Positions 34,018 to 45,951 of a DNA stretch of 64,000 nt are shown in pieces. Origin of the DNA: Unio delphinus. Its lineage: Eukaryota; Mollusca; Bivalvia; Unionida; Unionidae. Under the pieces are notes generated by a model, which ran no database searches, was not told where the DNA came from, and saw only the letters and a program-made list of their open reading frames with translations. The DNA lies in NCBI GenBank assembly GCA_029339505.1, contig JAQISU010000069.1, positions 8,230,501 to 8,294,500 on the forward strand. Direction: 5' to 3'. How positions within the stretch are numbered: the first letter of the stretch is position 1; every line of letters begins with the position of its first letter. The position numbers and the translations under genes are program-made.

Positions 34018-34494
34018 TTTGATTCTTTGTCACCAAAACTTGAAATAAAGAATTTCAGTAACAAACTTTAGTAGTATTTTAATCTGTCTCTATGGATTTT
34101 TTTTGACAATCGTGATGGAAAGTGTACTAAAGTCACGTGCACTTGATCCAGTTACATCATCACTGCTGCTTGAGTGCAGCGATCTAGTATAGCCTTCACT
34201 AACTGATGCTATTACTACTTTTCTCCCATCCAGCAAATTCCCATCATTTGTTTCTTAAAACAATTAAAGTCTCAGCTTTAGAAACCAACACTCAGCCATA
34301 ACGATTTAAAGAAATATCGTCCAGTTTCTAATCTCAGGTTCATATAACGAATCGTAGAAAACGTTGTTCTGACCCAGTTTGTATCTCATCTGTACATTCT
34401 AATATCTCCCGTGCCACGGTAATAAAACTACTCCTTTGAAATTAGTTAATGACAATCGCTCTGTTTTGGATAGAAGAATGAAGAATCGCGTTCC

Positions 34495-34812
34495 TTGATT
34501 TGTCTGCAGCGTTTGACACAATAGACAGTGATGTGTTGTGTCACCGTCTTCAGCATGTATTTGGCATTCGCAATACACCCTTACTGTCATTCAAGTCCTA
34601 CGTAGTCAACAGGACACAAATTGTATCTGCAAATAGAATAAACTCTTACCCAGTTGAAATATGTTGTGGTGTTTCATAGGGGTCTGTTACTGGTCCTGAT
34701 ATCTTCATGCTATAAATCCAGTCGCTCCCAAGTGTCATAGATAATCGTCCAGCTGCTCACCAATCGTACATTTATGATACCAAAATATACAAATCAAAGC
34801 ATCCAACAGCAG
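34495..34812 (+). pseudogene. LINE reverse transcriptase relic, truncated by internal deletion (copy 1)
   Basis: FLDLSAAFDTIDSDVLCHRL and QHVFGIRNTPLLSFKSY are the palm motif A region (catalytic Asp in AFDT). They are followed by NRTQIVSANRINSYPVEICC, a stop and GSVTGP (motif B). The catalytic loop is degraded to YIYDTKIYKSKHPT where intact relatives have Y-x-D-D. The sequence then jumps straight to RYLRFSSDNR, which belongs near the C-terminus. Confidence 0.8.
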
Positions 34813-35000
34813 CAAGATACTTACGTTTCTCTTCTGACAATCGTATACTCATTATTCCCATTATAAAATCAAAGTCATATGGACAACGTTCTTTTGCACA
34901 CCAGGGCCCAGGAAAATGGAATAAATTGCCAATTGAAATTATACACACAGAAACAGTGATCCCTTTCAAAAGAGCTCTTAAATGCACCTTTTTCGGCTGA
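34813..35000 (+). pseudogene. LINE ORF C-terminal tail (copy 1)
   Basis: RYLRFSSDNR is followed, after several residues, by KSYGQRSFAHQGPGKWNKLP, then IEIIHTETVIPFKRALK and a stop. This is the S-Y-G-x-R-x-F...P-x-x-W-N-x-L-P-I-x-I tail typical of CR1/L2-type ORFs and pairs with 45986-46237 on the minus strand. Confidence 0.8.
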
Positions 35001-35166
35001 ACAAAAACAACTTAAACTCCTCATAATGTGTCCTACATTAATTATGTTCAGCATGTTTTATGTTTTCTAATTTTATTGTGTTTTATTTTTTGTGTTGTGG
35101 AAACCATATGATTATAAATGTTTAAAAGCGCTTAGAGCTTCTAAAGATTATGTCCTATACAAAGTG

Positions 35167-36621
35167 CTAGGACAGAATTTTTAGTAAAATTAATAAGATT
35201 GCCATTTTCATTGAATTGTATTAAAATAATGTTTTATTTATTTATATTAAAGTAAGTTTCTAAAATATATTAAAGGTAATTTCATTTGTTTTTGTAGCAC
35301 AACTATACAGACTTAAAATGGTTGCTGCGTAAGTGGAAAAAAGGCAATGTATATAACCATACTGCATAACACCAGTAAAAATAACTAAAAGCTGGCCAAT
35401 GTACAGTGTTGTGTGGGATTATATAACGAAAAACATAATACATGCCATTTTGCAGACTCAGCTACAATCTCTAGGTTCCATTAGTAAAAATATATATTCT
35501 GTAACCTAGACATTGGCGGAAGTCCAATTCGGTTAATAAAAGTGGAGTAACCTTTCTCTAAGAAACTTCTAAACGACATAAAACAAGACGGCTTCCAACA
35601 ACGGATACCCATATTTGGTGTAACGTCGCCAAACGAATATAAATAAACCACAAGACTAAGTCTTACGACGTAAAACAAATTGGTTTCCACCTGTTGGAAC
35701 CGGTTCTTGCTTGGGGGAGAGTCAGCATTTTTCTGACTGGTACATGGAGGGTATGACCTTGTCTAACCCTGAATCTGGCCGAATGTGTATAAATACAGAT
35801 GCGCAATCGAGTGAGATTAGTTCTCCGTATCAGCAGAAAAAGATGTTTGACTTCTCATTCCAGGTAACAAGACTGTATATGTCGTAACTTCTTTTAGAAA
35901 TAGGTATTTTTAATGTTTGAAATTTTAATGATAAAATTGTTTTGTTTGCAACATTGCTACTAAATTCTTTTATTTATAATATATTGTAATAGAATTTTTA
36001 ATGTTTTAAAGAATTCATATTAATTATATTTATGTAATTTTTATTGTAAAAGTTAAATTCGCTACCAACTTCAAGTTTAGATTTAATAAAGTATTCTCTA
36101 AGCAAGAAAGAATAATATCTAGCAATATATTCTAAATCAATATTCTATTTTAAAATAAGTTAAATGCATTTCTTTAAATTAATTGTTGTATTAATTACAG
36201 TTATTACATTTTATACTTTTGGCTAACTTGAAATTGATTGAGAATTAACTATTTGTATAATATTCTAAAATGCAGAAGTTATACGAATAAATGAAGTTGG
36301 AAAGCTTACTATGGAAAATGTAATATGTATTTCATGAATTTTTATTATAAAGTGTTTAGATGTGTTTCTAGAATGTAGTGATATATGTCTGTTGATTATT
36401 TAAATAAAGTTCCCCGTATCAGCAGAAAATAGATGTTTAACTTCTCATTCTAGCTTCGATTCCGTACCTGACTTTTTTTCCCAAGACATTGCATCATCGG
36501 GTGACATTCTTTATCTGGGAACTCATTCTTCTCTTCTTTCTATCGTCCTGAGTTCCTAGCATGTGTTTATGAGAACGGACTATAGCTCATTCCAGCTAAA
36601 AATCTCATAAAAAATCCTCAT
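35167..36621. other. Unique sequence with a duplicated 45 bp segment
   Basis: No gene recognised. A segment at 35822-35863 (TCTCCGTATCAGCAGAAAAA, then GATGTTTGACTTCTCATTCC) recurs with a few changes at 36411-36453, about 589 bp downstream. A TATA-like GTATAAATA lies at about 35786, just upstream of the first copy. This may be part of an unrecognised element. Confidence 0.4.
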
Positions 36622-36671
36622 TCTTCTTCTTCTTCTTCTTCTTTTTCTTCTTCTTCTTCTTCTTCTTCTTC

Positions 36672-36702
<31 letters not shown>

Positions 36703-36781
36703 CATTAGTAGTAGTAGTAGTAGTAGTTGTTGTTGTTGTTAGTAGTAGTAGTTGTAGTAGTAGTATTATTAGTATTAATAA

Positions 36782-36814
<33 letters not shown>

Positions 36815-36849
36815 CAGCAGTAGTAGTATTAGTATTAGTTTTATTAATG

Positions 36850-36894
<45 letters not shown>

Positions 36895-36895
36895 T
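36622..36895. repeat. Compound trinucleotide microsatellite (TTC)n(TTA)n(TAG)n
   Basis: A TTC run passes into TTA and then a long TAG/TTG/TAT mosaic. Open frames here on both strands are homopolymeric (Thr, Leu, Val, Asn) and are not genes. Confidence 0.97.
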
Positions 36896-39018
36896 CATCT
36901 GGCATCATAGACTAAATGAGATCCCACGCAATTTTACGTGCGTCATTGGTTAAGTGAGACCCTTATTATCGTATTCATTGAATCTAAATGGAAGAAAGAA
37001 AATTAAAATGCTGTGAGAAAAATGTCACGACCGTTTTCTTCTTGCACTTTATCAGAGTATTTGGTAGTAATTCTAAACTTTCGAAGACAATGAGAGAGTA
37101 TAAAGGAACAGTAAAAATATGAATGAAAAATCAGAGAGAAGCGCGAACGTTCTACATATTCAAAAGAAAACAGCCCATTATAAAAATATATTTGCTTTTT
37201 CTACTTGTACGTATCCTGCCCATCCCTGCTTTCTTGCTTCAGTAGCTTCAATAATATTTTTCCTATCGATTCGGGTGACATAGTGTATTCAGTGTTCCAA
37301 TTATTAATTTTATAGAATGAATATCGTAATTTTCTCAGCTAACAAAAATATCGAGTTGATGGCAAATTTGTATCTCGGTTAGAAAGCCATTTAATAAAAG
37401 GTGTGTCTTGTACCGTATTCATTAGTAGCGAAATGTCTTCAACATTCCAATCGATTCTTGCTTTTTTATGTCAAGGCGGTTTGAGAAAACAATGCAAGCT
37501 TTTTCTCGACAGATACATTTTAGGTAAAAATAATAATATTTTAGGAATTTAATAAGGATAATCAACGGGCAAGAAGGTGGCAAATTAAGTGGATTCCTCC
37601 TAAGAAAAAACGTAATTTTGTAGGAGCTACCAACCGGTACATTTACTTTTTTATTTTGTAATTCTTTTTTTATAATATCAATATGATTTCTGTTATGAGT
37701 CACATACACTCTGGGATAGCAGTATCTCCTGATGCTAACTAGATCAGTCAGTTTATTATTCAGAACGCAGCTAATTCTACTTCATTGGAATAAGCAAAGC
37801 TATAAAGCGCCAATTCTCCCAAGTTCAATGTATGCATCTGCAACTGAGAGAACTGATCAAAAGACGTTTTAGAAAGATTGGAAGCAAATTGAAATGGATG
37901 CAACACGAAATGTTGCATATCTACCCATTTGTTCCATTAACGTTTCATTTGTGAGAAAACGCTAGCACAACGGAGACAAAAAAAAAGATTACAAATAATG
38001 TACTCGATCATAAATGTCACCTACCTAACTATATTTTCGATATTATTTCGATAATTCCTATACGATGCATTTGCCTGTGCAATTGATAAAGCTTCAAACC
38101 AGTCCCTAATGGGCTTCAAATGTCCAGACTCGTTTCACATATCTACAAGTTTTCGTGAAAATTTCCGTTCTGATATGGTCAGAAATTCTTCGTATCTATA
38201 TGTTGTAAAGATTATATATGTCACCCTTTTCCAACGCAATATTCATGTTAAGCTACGTGAATCTTCGAATGAACTCCTTCAAACGATACAAAGCTATTAA
38301 TCCAGTTAATCCTCTACTATGTAAACGTAGTTATAACAACTAAAGAATATTATCTTCTCAATTTGGAGTTCCTTGATCAAGACTTAAACAACCCATTTAT
38401 TTAGTCACCATAGTGACAAAAGTTCAAGTGTAAAATATAACTGGATGATTTTGGCATTTCTCCCGACCGTATACAAATATACTAAACAATACTGCATACG
38501 GACTTTGTTATCTCCCGACCGTATACAAATATACTAAACAATACTGGATATGCAACTTTGAAGCGTTATTTCAATCGTGCCGCAGACCACGTTGTATATT
38601 CTATGACTATACATTTAAGACACAGGCAAAACTCAGTTCTCTCATTACGCTCGGTAATCATGGACATGTATTCAGCCAATTGAATAATAGTAAAATAACA
38701 AAAGGAACACCATACTGCAGCGAGCAAACAAAACACAAACCAAAATAATGTAGCAATTGAAAATGGCTAACCTATGACGACGCATAATATTACACAGGTC
38801 GTGTAGTATCCACATTGACCAACAGACTGATGATTCATGTTATATTAAGCAAAACGTTTATATAATGTTTCCACAAAAAGAATGTTAAATATGGCTGTGA
38901 CGCGGCCGAATGTATGGAAATATTGCTTTTGGATTTTAATTAATTAGTATCTTTAATGTTATTTATTATTGAAATGCAATAATATATAACACCAAATATC
39001 GGTAACGTAGTGACAATC

Positions 39019-39019
<1 letters not shown>
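36896..39019. other. Unique AT-rich sequence; one short tandem duplication
   Basis: No gene recognised. A 52 bp two-copy duplication beginning TCCCGACCGTATACAAATAT lies at 38461 and 38513. Confidence 0.4.

Positions 39020-39091
<72 letters not shown>
39020..39091. repeat. (TA)n microsatellite
   Basis: About 36 uninterrupted dinucleotides. Confidence 0.98.
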
Positions 39092-39095
<4 letters not shown>

Positions 39096-39545
39096 CGACG
39101 CTGACAAAACAGAAATAGCTCTTATATGAACAATTGCATGTGTATAAAGATGGTTTATGTTGGGCAGCAAACTAACTTGAATCTTCGGAATAAAGTGCGC
39201 ATTGTAAAATTTTAATACCAGAAAGAATTTAAGCAGCCATATTAATATCAGCATACTATCTTTATCAAGGAATCTACACTGATATTTATATACATCGACA
39301 CAAAGTGCGAAGTCTAAGGACTAATGGACATGGTTTTTAATTTGGAGTAAGAACTAAAACATGAATAACTGGATATTTGTAAATGTGTTAAATTTTGGAT
39401 TGACTCCTAAGATGTTCGTGTGATACGATTAACCGCTTGGCAATTTCAGGAAATATTTGACAATCTTTGGAGGGACTTACTGAGTTAGATCCTATGGGAA
39501 ATGACAAAAATTAACATCGCTCATTCAACGCTTTTGTCGTGCTGA

Positions 39546-39548
<3 letters not shown>

Positions 39549-39580
<32 letters not shown>
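39549..39580. repeat. (CA)n microsatellite
   Basis: About 16 CA dinucleotides, lying just left of a hAT-type MITE. Confidence 0.97.
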
Positions 39581-39581
<1 letters not shown>

Positions 39582-39587
39582 TAACCA

Positions 39588-39595
39588 CAGCAACA
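39588..39595. repeat. Left 8 bp target-site duplication of MITE 1
   Basis: CAGCAACA, identical to 39790-39797. Eight bases is the diagnostic hAT duplication length. Confidence 0.9.
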
Positions 39596-39789
39596 CAGAG
39601 GCGTAGCTATGATATTTTGCGCCCGGGGACGAACTATAAAATTGGCGCCCCAGCGATCTTGTGACCAATTTATTACCCTTTTTTACTTATTATAATGTAA
39701 CGTTGTAAGCCTCATTTTGGCCCCCCTGTACCTTGGCGCCCTGGGACATATGTACCCCCCTGCCCCCCCGCCCCCTAGCTACGCCTCTG
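39596..39789. mobile_element. hAT-type MITE 1, 194 bp
   Basis: The element starts CAGAGGCGTAGCTA and ends TAGCTACGCCTCTG, a perfect 14 bp terminal inverted repeat of the CAGNGGCG form seen in many hAT elements. It is flanked by perfect 8 bp duplications (CAGCAACA). The interior is GC-rich (GCGCCC and C-runs) and has no open frame, so it is a non-autonomous element needing a hAT transposase encoded elsewhere. Confidence 0.92.
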
Positions 39790-39797
39790 CAGCAACA

Positions 39798-39939
39798 TCA
39801 TCCAAGGCCATGTGACACCAATACAACAAATTTAACTATCACAATGTACCCTTGACCTTGGTGTGAAAAATTAGAATGCAATGCAAATATAATTTGTTGT
39901 ACTTATTTCATAGGACGGATCATACTTTGTACATAATGG

Positions 39940-39970
<31 letters not shown>

Positions 39971-42263
39971 ACCAAACTTATCAGGACTAAGGCTAATTTG
40001 TACAGCACAACATAATACATTCTGACCATTCTTATGAGGATTCAAAATAATTTGCACATTATGGGACATACATTTTAGATCCAAATACTGTTTAGTTTTG
40101 CATACTCTTTTGGTATTTACCAACGTAAAATTGTAAAGATGTAGCTGCAATTAAACTGATAATTTTGGACATAATTTATTTTTAATGTTAAGCAAAATCA
40201 ATATTTGGTGTATTTATCATTTATACATAAAACTGTATAACTGTGATTCACAAAGAGATAGTAACGACACAAATTTAAAATGTAAGCATTTTTAAATGTT
40301 CTAGCAAAGTCAAGTGAAGTCCTAAAATAATTGTGTCCATCCATTCTTTGACGCAGTACTGTGGGAAACAAAATCGATAATCTCCTAGCATAAACTTGTT
40401 CTGATAAGCGGTTGAAGCCAATTGCATACGTCGTCCATCAAACCGAAAGCAGAGAATAGCTGACTCCAGACTGAAAATATATAGAAATTGAATAATATCA
40501 ACCGTCCCATTGCTTTGTATCTGCATGCGAATCGTTCTTGTTGTGGTGCTTTTGAGAGAAAAGATAAATTTAATTGTCTTTGATTATTACACGACGAAAG
40601 CGTACAGTAATAGACTAAGAACAAACTGGGGTAAATAGGGGCATGTTTCCAAAATATGGCATTAGATGTACATATGGCATTTGCAATCTTGGATATATAA
40701 TGCCAGCATCAGGGTGTGATTGATGGTATGTTGTGGTGGATACATCGAGTGTGAGAGGTCTTCATCAGTACTTAAGGTGTTCTCGTTATATGGTAATGAC
40801 CGCTGACCACTGAGTTAATGACCAGATCGAGTAATTAATGATATGGTAATGACCGCTGACCACTGTGTTGTTGACCAGATCGAGTAATTAATGATATAAA
40901 ATGAAATTATTAGATGGAATAGCAAAATACTGATCAGAGATATAGACTAGAAAAAAAAAACGAGTACATGTATGTAAAAACAATCTTTTAAATCAATTAT
41001 ATAAACTAAAACATGTGAATAATTCGCTTTCTGTCAGATATAGTTACAAACTTATGCGAATTTCATTTAGCCGTTCTGTTACAAATATAACTAATTTCTT
41101 CTTATGATTAAATTACAAATTGAACTCAAATATCTGGCATGACAGAATTACCTGGTGCTTCCGAACTTCGCAAATCATTGTTGGTGTCCGGTACATGTTT
41201 GCATGCTTAGTTTGATTCTCTTCGGGACAGCAGATATTAGTTGCGGACTGCTTTCCCACAGTTAAAAGATGAATGCATGCCAGATTAGTCTTCTTTTGGG
41301 ATCCACCAAGATTCCGATTTTCTTTTTTGTGTCAGGCTCATTATCTATTTAACTAAAACGATTCATGGCTGAAGAGACTTCTTCACTAAGTTACACAAGA
41401 ATTAATGGTCTTTCACTTCTTGTATTATATTACTCTGCTGTTTAGGGATTCTTTGACATATTTTCAGACATAGCAAAAACAATTTCCTACTGGCATAATT
41501 ACATAATCACAAAATGTGTGTTAAAAGAAATGGATGAAATCTAAATAATCTTAGTCATTATTACATTCGTATAATGAAATTATTATTAGACTTTCTTGAA
41601 TCATGAATAATACAACATGCACTATGATCAGTTCTAGGTAAATTGAAAAATGAATATATGCATCAATAATTACAAGCGTATACATATGCATGTATAATGC
41701 CTGCAATAGAGACCAAAACCTTCTGCGTAAATCTTTTTTTCTTTTAAAACAACTATACATGATGATACAGTTATATTTGCGTGGGAACATCGATGCACAT
41801 GATCATAATGAAAATGCATTACTAATAGAAAAACAGATACTTTTCTGAAATAAAATATTATGTTCAAAATATATTTGCATTTAACAATGTGACTAAGGCG
41901 TATTGTTATTGCGGTCAAAATTATTAACAGAAAATCGATTATCCGAGATCTAATCTGCAGATACATACATGTATAATGCGCAATCAATAGAGCTATCGTC
42001 ATAGTCACATTGAAATCAAGTTGACTGACATTAATCCGCAGTTTAAGCCAATATGACGGTATATTTTTGGATTAGAAATAGCTTTATTTGCTCATGTTAG
42101 TTTATGTAACTTAGGCATTTTCTTTTGTTTTCATTGCTTACATTGCATGCCTCTTGTCTTTCAAAGTTTGCTTTTGATAAGGGCCCTATTCCAATGTTCT
42201 TTGTCGGTTTGTTGCGTTTATTTAATCTTTGACATTCCTAGCTGGGTCCAGTATCTTCCAAAG
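39798..42263. other. Unique AT-rich sequence with small repeats
   Basis: No gene recognised. It contains a (TTTTCG)5 run at about 39939-39970 and a two-copy 53 bp duplication (TATGGTAATGACCGCTGACC at 40789 and 40842). Confidence 0.4.
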
Positions 42264-42556
42264 CATCGATATCATATTGTCAATCTGTCAATATAATTCA
42301 TAGTTTTACACACATCGATATCATATTGTCTATTTGTCAATATAATTCATAGTATTACATCGATATCATATTATCTATCTGTCAAAATAATTCATAGTAT
42401 TACACACTTTTAACAATCGACTATCTGTCAATATAATTCATAGTATTACATACTTTTAACAATCGTCTATCTGTCAATATAATTCATAGTATTACACACT
42501 TTTAAAAATCGTCTATCTGTCAATATAATTCATAGTAGTACACACTTTTAACAATG
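42264..42556. repeat. Minisatellite of about 46 bp, six copies
   Basis: Units share CTATCTGTCAATATAATTCA followed by TAGTATTACACACTTTTAAC. Early units start with CATCGATATCATATTGTC (42264, 42312, 42358), later ones with AATCGTCTATCTG. Confidence 0.9.
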
Positions 42557-42683
42557 GCGCGGGTTGATTTAGTTTCCACAATTGCTACATCATATCAGGA
42601 TAGTTCCTGAGAGGGGCGATGATTTATTTGGGGCAATGATTTATTTAAACGATCCAGCAATTATCTTGTATTCATTATTATCT

Positions 42684-42777
42684 TGATACATTTAGGTACA
42701 TCACCTCCTAGAGGATACGGTTTACGGTTGATACATTTAGGTACATCACCTCCTAGAGGATACGGTTTACAGTTGAT
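42684..42777. repeat. Two-copy tandem duplication of about 45 bp
   Basis: TTGATACATTTAGGTACATC followed by ACCTCCTAGAGGATACGG appears twice in tandem with one change (GTTTACGG versus GTTTACAG). Each copy contains the palindrome-like CCTCCTAGAGG. Confidence 0.93.
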
Positions 42778-43903
42778 TACAATAGTTGTTGCCCATGCAT
42801 GAAAACATTTGGGAAATAGAGTTGAAATGAATGGGGCATCTCAAAATGGCATAAGTTGCCCATATGTCAAGCATAAAAAAGACGCAATATTTCTTAATTA
42901 TCCTTACCTGGCAAAATATTAAAAGGAATTTCAGACCTAAAAGACATTTTTCTTTGGACAAATTAGTTTTGACACTGAAGATAGGTAACACAAAAAGAAA
43001 TTGAAGGCTAATTTTAAATGCGATATAACATAGCATATTCAACAGATTTAATGTCAATGGAAGCAACATAGACAAATCAGTGTATTAATTATTCGTTACC
43101 ATGACCATTGTAAACACAACAACTGACACTTAATGAAAGTCAATACCGAACATGATGGAATAAACAACTCTAGAATACGATATACTTTTCTCGAGTTGAA
43201 ATGCAAAAATCATCCGGTGGAATTTCTGATTTTATCGTATTCTAGTACACTGTTATTCAAGTGATCACACATCAAGGGAAATGTTCTTTGAATCGATTGG
43301 TTCTCATTTTCACGTAGATGTATTTATAACGTATAATTAACGATGGATAATACACTAAATGCATCAGCTTAAAGTTATTTTATTTTGTGTCCAGCACATC
43401 ATACGATATGCTATTATTTTAATGATGAAGCAACAATATGTCGCAAAATAAGAACATTTTACTCTTTAACCCTTCAAACTTATTTGAAATCTCGTCAAAC
43501 ATGTTATCCTGTAAACGAGGACATTAAATATAAACATTAATTAGTATTTGATTCATATTGCCTGGAAAGTATCACGTAGCTAAACCATTGCGATAAAACT
43601 AATTAGATACTCAACATTGACTTCATCATTGCCTCTGATGTTTGTCAAATTCATATATTTTTCTGACAAATATAATAAAATATCAATATACTTGTAATTA
43701 GTTCTAGAATTACAAAGGTATAATGGTAATGAAAGAGATGTCAATTCGGCATTTGCTACTTATAAAGTGCACCTGAGGTAGCCATTTTAATCCTTAGCTT
43801 ACCATGTAATAGATCATTGATTCCTACAATAAACCCGCTTTCCTCTCTAATACGAAAAGTGTGAATGATGAAGTATAATACACTTCTTTTTCCTGTTAAC
43901 AAC

Positions 43904-43909
<6 letters not shown>
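42778..43909. other. Unique AT-rich sequence, nothing recognised
   Basis: An open frame of about 102 codons on the minus strand (42767-43075) is leucine/phenylalanine-rich and matches no family I know. Confidence 0.35.

Positions 43910-43954
<45 letters not shown>
43910..43954. repeat. (GA)n microsatellite
   Basis: About 22 AG dinucleotides. Confidence 0.97.
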
Positions 43955-43955
<1 letters not shown>

Positions 43956-44322
43956 ATAATTAATGCGAGACAACCGATAGTAGCTAATCTAATTATTATA
44001 ATAGTACTCCATTTCTATGTAGGCAAAGTATCCAATGAAAGTATTTAGAAAGGTACGTACAACGAAGCAAAATTTAACAGTATCAAATAATGATGGGTCC
44101 GGATACATGCAAATTAAACAGGAGTATAGAAAAAGGTAGATCATAACATTTAAATTTAAACATCTAGTTCCATGGGCACACTACATACGTTTTATTCTAA
44201 TATGATACACAATGTATACATCCGCAGAGACGGAGACATTTACTATTCTGAGCAGAGCCATTTGAGCTGGTGAAAATTATTTAGATATAATTTCTGTTTA
44301 AAGACTGCGATCGTTTGAATGC

Positions 44323-44458
44323 TGGAACACTTAATTTATTTTAGAGAGTTAATATTGTGACATAGCTTATAGCCACAGCAGTCCCATGGAACACTTAATT
44401 TATTTTAGAGAGTTAATATTGTGACATAGCTCATAGTCACAGCAGCACAGCAGTCCCA
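44323..44458. repeat. Two-copy tandem duplication, 64 bp period
   Basis: TGGAACACTTAATTTATTTT followed by AGAGAGTTAATATTGTGACA occurs at 44323 and 44387. The second copy has small changes and an extra CAGCACAG near its end. Confidence 0.93.
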
Positions 44459-44478
44459 AATGGCTACAAGCTGCATGG

Positions 44479-44585
<107 letters not shown>

Positions 44586-44616
44586 CTAACAATGCAAATT
44601 AATATACATAACTATA

Positions 44617-44661
44617 CGTGTGTGTGTCTGTGTGTGTTTTTGCGTGTGTCTGTGTGTGTGT
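44617..44661. repeat. (TG)n microsatellite, interrupted
   Basis: GTGTGTGTCTGTGTGTG-type sequence with C and T interruptions. Confidence 0.92.
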
Positions 44662-44719
44662 TCTGTTCATTTAATTTGCGTTGTTAGTTATTTGTTTCAA
44701 TTGTGTTATATCAATACAT

Positions 44720-44930
44720 CATATGGGCGTTAAGGATCACTGTCATCTCACCTCGGTCTCAGATTCGGCCAATGTGGGTACGTGAGAAAGCTTGTCAGAA
44801 GCTTATTGTGTGCCTATGGTTGTTTCCAGGTGGTTTCCCGAGTTTTTCCTCCACGATTAATAATAGCCACCATGTATAGTCAGTCTATCGTGTGCTGAAA
44901 ATGGCATTAAGCACTACAACAACAACAACA
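44720..44930 (+). mobile_element. SINE-like element ending in (CAA)n (candidate)
   Basis: The block is less AT-rich than its surroundings. It contains GGTGGTTTCCCGAGTTTTTC then CTCCACGATTAATAATAGCC, and ends GCATTAAGCACTACAACAAC plus further CAA units (44917-44929). The pattern (gtttcc..ccgag..ttcctcc, then gctgaaaatggc(g)ttaa plus simple tail) recalls abundant invertebrate, especially bivalve, SINE/SINE-like repeats. A clear pol III A/B box pair is not visible, so the 5' part is either degenerate or truncated. Confidence 0.45.
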
Positions 44931-45867
44931 TTTTATTGTAATATACCATTGCATGTAGGACTTGAACGTGTCCAAATTGAATTAATTTAAGTTTGACTCA
45001 AATTCATTTTGTTATATTTATTCAGTGTAAACAACTAATACATAGAGTAATTATTTTCTAAGAATATGGTCATACAATCAGTATTAATATTAACAGAAAA
45101 ACCTTTAGTCATTTGTGTCTATTTGTAGGTTTCTGGAATTTCCTAAATGTATTTTACATACTCGAGACTTTGGATTTTAATGTCTAAAATTAGGATTATT
45201 CTAGAAGGTTATTATCTATTAGGCAATGTCCTTTCGGTTAGAAATTGCTAAATGTGACCTAAAATCAAGTAGAAAACTATATAAATTTGTAACAGAGTAT
45301 TTGTTTATAAATGCCAATAAGCTAATGATTAGTTGCTTTGACTTACTTCACTATATTCTCTATTGCATAGCGATATTTAGCGGATTAGTTTCATAATATT
45401 AGTTAAGCTAAGGGTCAATTAGTCCGAATATAGTAGTAAAGTAATACATGTTTCATATGCGTACAGCCATTTCTTTAAAGGCTCCAAGTGTGGGATTTAC
45501 TATATAGTTCAGATGAACATCACATGATCCAACAAGAAGATGCCTCGTTTTTTATTGACGTCGTGGCCATTTTGGAAATGGATCCTTGCCTTTTTTATGA
45601 TTAGCGGATATTTTTTTACTGAGAGTGTTTCGAAATTCCAAGCTTTGTTCACTCAACGGCTTCAAAAATACCTTGGTTATTGCTTATTACGTGCTATCTT
45701 TTTACTATACGAAATGAGACATTCATTAAAGTTATTTTGGTCTTATTCATAGAAAATTGATTGTTTAACTTAACTTACGCATTTGATGGAATTAAAGTGC
45801 TATGACATTCAAATATATTAAGCTTAATAGCGGCACTGAATTATTTTTGGCTATATAGATGTGAAAT
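44931..45867. other. Unique AT-rich sequence, nothing recognised
   Basis: A 70-codon frame at 45540-45752 (plus) is aromatic-rich and matches nothing I know; I do not call it. Confidence 0.35.
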
Positions 45868-45933
45868 AATAATAATAATAATAATAATCATCATCATCAT
45901 CATCAGCATCATCATCATCATCATCATCATCAT
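45868..45933 (-). repeat. 3' microsatellite tail of LINE copy 2
   Basis: On the plus strand it reads (AAT)n then (CAT)n with one CAG. It directly abuts the LINE 3' end. Confidence 0.9.
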
Positions 45934-45951
45934 GGGGACTTTGTATAGCAC

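Larger units (their letters stand above)
32283..35166 (+). mobile_element. CR1/L2-like LINE, copy 1, with internal deletion
   Basis: This copy aligns from its first bases (CCGGAATGATGGCC) to its 3' end (GCGCTTAGAGCTTCTAAAGA then ..CTATACAAAGTGC) with the minus-strand copy at 45.9-49.5 kb. Relics in order: N-terminal ORF region, endonuclease (from 32812), linker (33781-34017), RT (from 34495) and C-terminal tail (34858-35000). The RT is deleted from just after its catalytic loop to a point near the C-terminus, with the junction near 34812. Stops and frameshifts are frequent throughout. Confidence 0.85.

Noticed and set aside
36605..36915. Long frames on both strands
   Set aside because: Pure trinucleotide microsatellite translation.
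39939..39970. Telomere-like (TTTTCG)n
   Set aside because: Only about five units, interstitial, and not an animal telomere repeat.
45540..45752. Small aromatic-rich membrane-like protein
   Set aside because: Seventy codons in AT-rich DNA with no family resemblance.
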